Source of the DNA: Pseudomonadota bacterium
GTDB taxonomy: Bacteria; Pseudomonadota; Alphaproteobacteria; Acetobacterales; Acetobacteraceae
Direction of reading: 5' to 3'
Assembly (NCBI GenBank): GCA_021845835.1
Contig: JAJZVE010000310.1
Coordinates: forward strand, 1-6,015
Length of the DNA stretch: 6,015 bases
The notes beneath the pieces were generated by a model that made no database searches, had not been told where the DNA came from, and saw only the letters and a program-made list of their open reading frames with translations. Both the position numbers and the translations under genes were made by a program. This document shows, in pieces, positions 5,112-6,015 of the stretch. Every line of letters starts with the position of its first letter. The first letter of the stretch is position 1.

Positions 5112-6015
5112 CCCAGCACCTCCCGATACACCCCCAACGTCGCCGCCTGCATCGCCGCGACGGTGTAGTTGGCGCGCACGGCGTCGCGCGCCCGCGCGCC
5201 CAGCGCTGCCCGCGCCTCGGCCGGCATCGCCAGCACGCGGTCCAGCGCGGCCCCCAGCGCCGCCGCATCCCCCGGCGGCACCAGCAGGCCGGTCGCGCCG
5301 TGCTCGATCGTCTCGGCGGCGCCGCCGTGGGCGGCGGCGATCACCGGGCGGGCCATCGCCTGCGCCTCGATCACCACGCGGCCGAACGCCTCCGGCTCGA
5401 CCGACGCGCTCACCACCACGTCGGCGAGCAACAGTGCCGCCGGCATGTCGTCGCAATGGCCGACCAGGCGCAGATCGACGCCGCACCGCGTCGCCTCGGC
5501 CACCAGTTCCCGCGCATAGGACGAGTGCTGCCGCGCGTCGCCCACCAGCACGCCGACCGCGTCGCGCCCCGCCAGCGCGCGCACGAACACCGCCTGCCCC
5601 TTCCAGCGCGCGAGCCGGCCGGGCAGCATGGCGACGCGGCGGCCGGGCGGCAGGCCCCACGATTCGACGAGACGGCGCAGCCGCTCAGGCGCCACCGTCG
5701 CGGGGTCGAACACGGCCGGATCGACGCCGCGCGGGATCACGCGGATTCGTTCAGGATCAACACTATGACGCCTGACAATGAGGTCAGCAATGAAGCGGCT
5801 GATGGCGATCACCCGCGCGCCGCGCGCCATCACGGCGTTGTATCCGCGCTTGCCGGGAAAGCCCTCGCCATAGGCGCCGTGATACGTCGTGACGAACGGC
5901 ACCCCGCAGCGCCGCGCCGCCTGCCACGCCGACCACGCCGGCGCGCGCGAGCGGGCATGCACGAGGCACACGCGCTCGGCGCGGATCACCGCGGCCAAAT
6001 GCGCGGCGTTGCGCC
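5093..6015 (-). CDS. Glycosyltransferase family 4-type (GT-B fold), partial, N-terminus beyond the window
   Basis: About 306 C-terminal residues are visible; the frame stays open to the window edge (RNAAHLAAVIRAERVCLVHA), so the TTG at 5998 is not the true start and roughly 70-80 residues are missing. Features of a retaining GT-B sugar transferase are clear: HARSRAPAWSA near the start, TTYHGAYGE (acceptor-side loop), IPRGVDPAVFDP, LPGRLARWKGQ (donor-binding Arg and Lys), then EPEAFGRVVIEAQAMARPVIA, which holds the E-x7-E motif of GT4, and GLLVPPGD. It should add a sugar to a lipid-linked or core glycan at the inner membrane. Its position next to a GT9 gene suggests lipopolysaccharide core or another surface glycan; donor and acceptor cannot be read from sequence. 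It looks like the upstream partner of the thrS-infC operon. Confidence 0.92.
   Translation of the reverse strand, partial: RNAAHLAAVIRAERVCLVHARSRAPAWSAWQAARRCGVPFVTTYHGAYGEGFPGKRGYNAVMARGARVIAISRFIADLIVRRHSVDPERIRVIPRGVDPAVFDPATVAPERLRRLVESWGLPPGRRVAMLPGRLARWKGQAVFVRALAGRDAVGVLVGDARQHSSYARELVAEATRCGVDLRLVGHCDDMPAALLLADVVVSASVEPEAFGRVVIEAQAMARPVIAAAHGGAAETIEHGATGLLVPPGDAAALGAALDRVLAMPAEARAALGARARDAVRANYTVAAMQAATLGVYREVLGCAASS
5119..5124 (-). promoter_or_regulatory. Ribosome binding site selecting the TTG start of the GT9 gene
   Basis: Read on the minus strand, GGGAGG is followed by seven bases and TTG 5111. It lies inside the 3' end of the upstream glycosyltransferase gene. Confidence 0.6.

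Noticed and set aside
5112..5660. Upstream extension of the GT9 frame by 183 codons
   Set aside because: It lies wholly within the GT4 gene in another frame and is low-complexity Arg/Gly/Ala. The ribosome binding site and conserved N-terminus place the start at TTG 5111.

Overview
The window looks like chromosomal DNA from a high-GC alphaproteobacterium, most likely in or near the Acetobacteraceae/Rhodospirillales. The evidence is the strongly GC-rich third codon positions, the sequence character of ThrRS and IF3, and the gene pair thrS-infC. The family assignment is inference; no database search was possible. No insertion sequence, phage gene, CRISPR array, tRNA or rRNA was seen.

Left part, plus strand (1-1281). 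The C-terminal end of an unidentified protein stops at 166. A 347-base gap follows. It holds a long imperfect hairpin (307-358) and a perfect FNR/Anr/FixK-type palindrome, TTGAT-N4-ATCAA (372-385). Downstream lie three very small genes for envelope proteins: an entericidin-type lipoprotein (514-666), a Gly/Tyr-rich two-segment membrane peptide resembling DUF3309 (about 758-946, with no conventional start at its natural N-terminus), and a two-helix inner-membrane protein (1042-1281). They look like a small stress- or envelope-associated cluster. The FNR-type site suggests that at least the first gene responds to oxygen or nitrogen oxides.

Middle (1282-1578). This is the convergent gap between the two gene blocks. 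It holds a GC-rich hairpin with a short T-rich tail, in the right place to terminate infC. Its codon-like composition in two antiparallel frames is noted but not called as a gene.

Right part, minus strand (6015 down to 1579). An apparent operon is transcribed right to left: a GT4-type glycosyltransferase (cut by the window edge), a GT9 heptosyltransferase-like glycosyltransferase overlapping it by 19 bases, threonyl-tRNA synthetase (thrS), then translation initiation factor IF-3 (infC), which appears to start at a rare ATA codon behind a good ribosome binding site. The two glycosyltransferases probably act on lipopolysaccharide core or another surface glycan. thrS and infC are translation genes that sit together in many bacteria. 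rpmI and rplT, which often follow infC, are not in the window.

I see no clearly new biological system. The most unusual points are the FNR-type site and adjacent hairpin ahead of the small-protein cluster, the missing start codon of the DUF3309-like gene, and the ATA start of infC.
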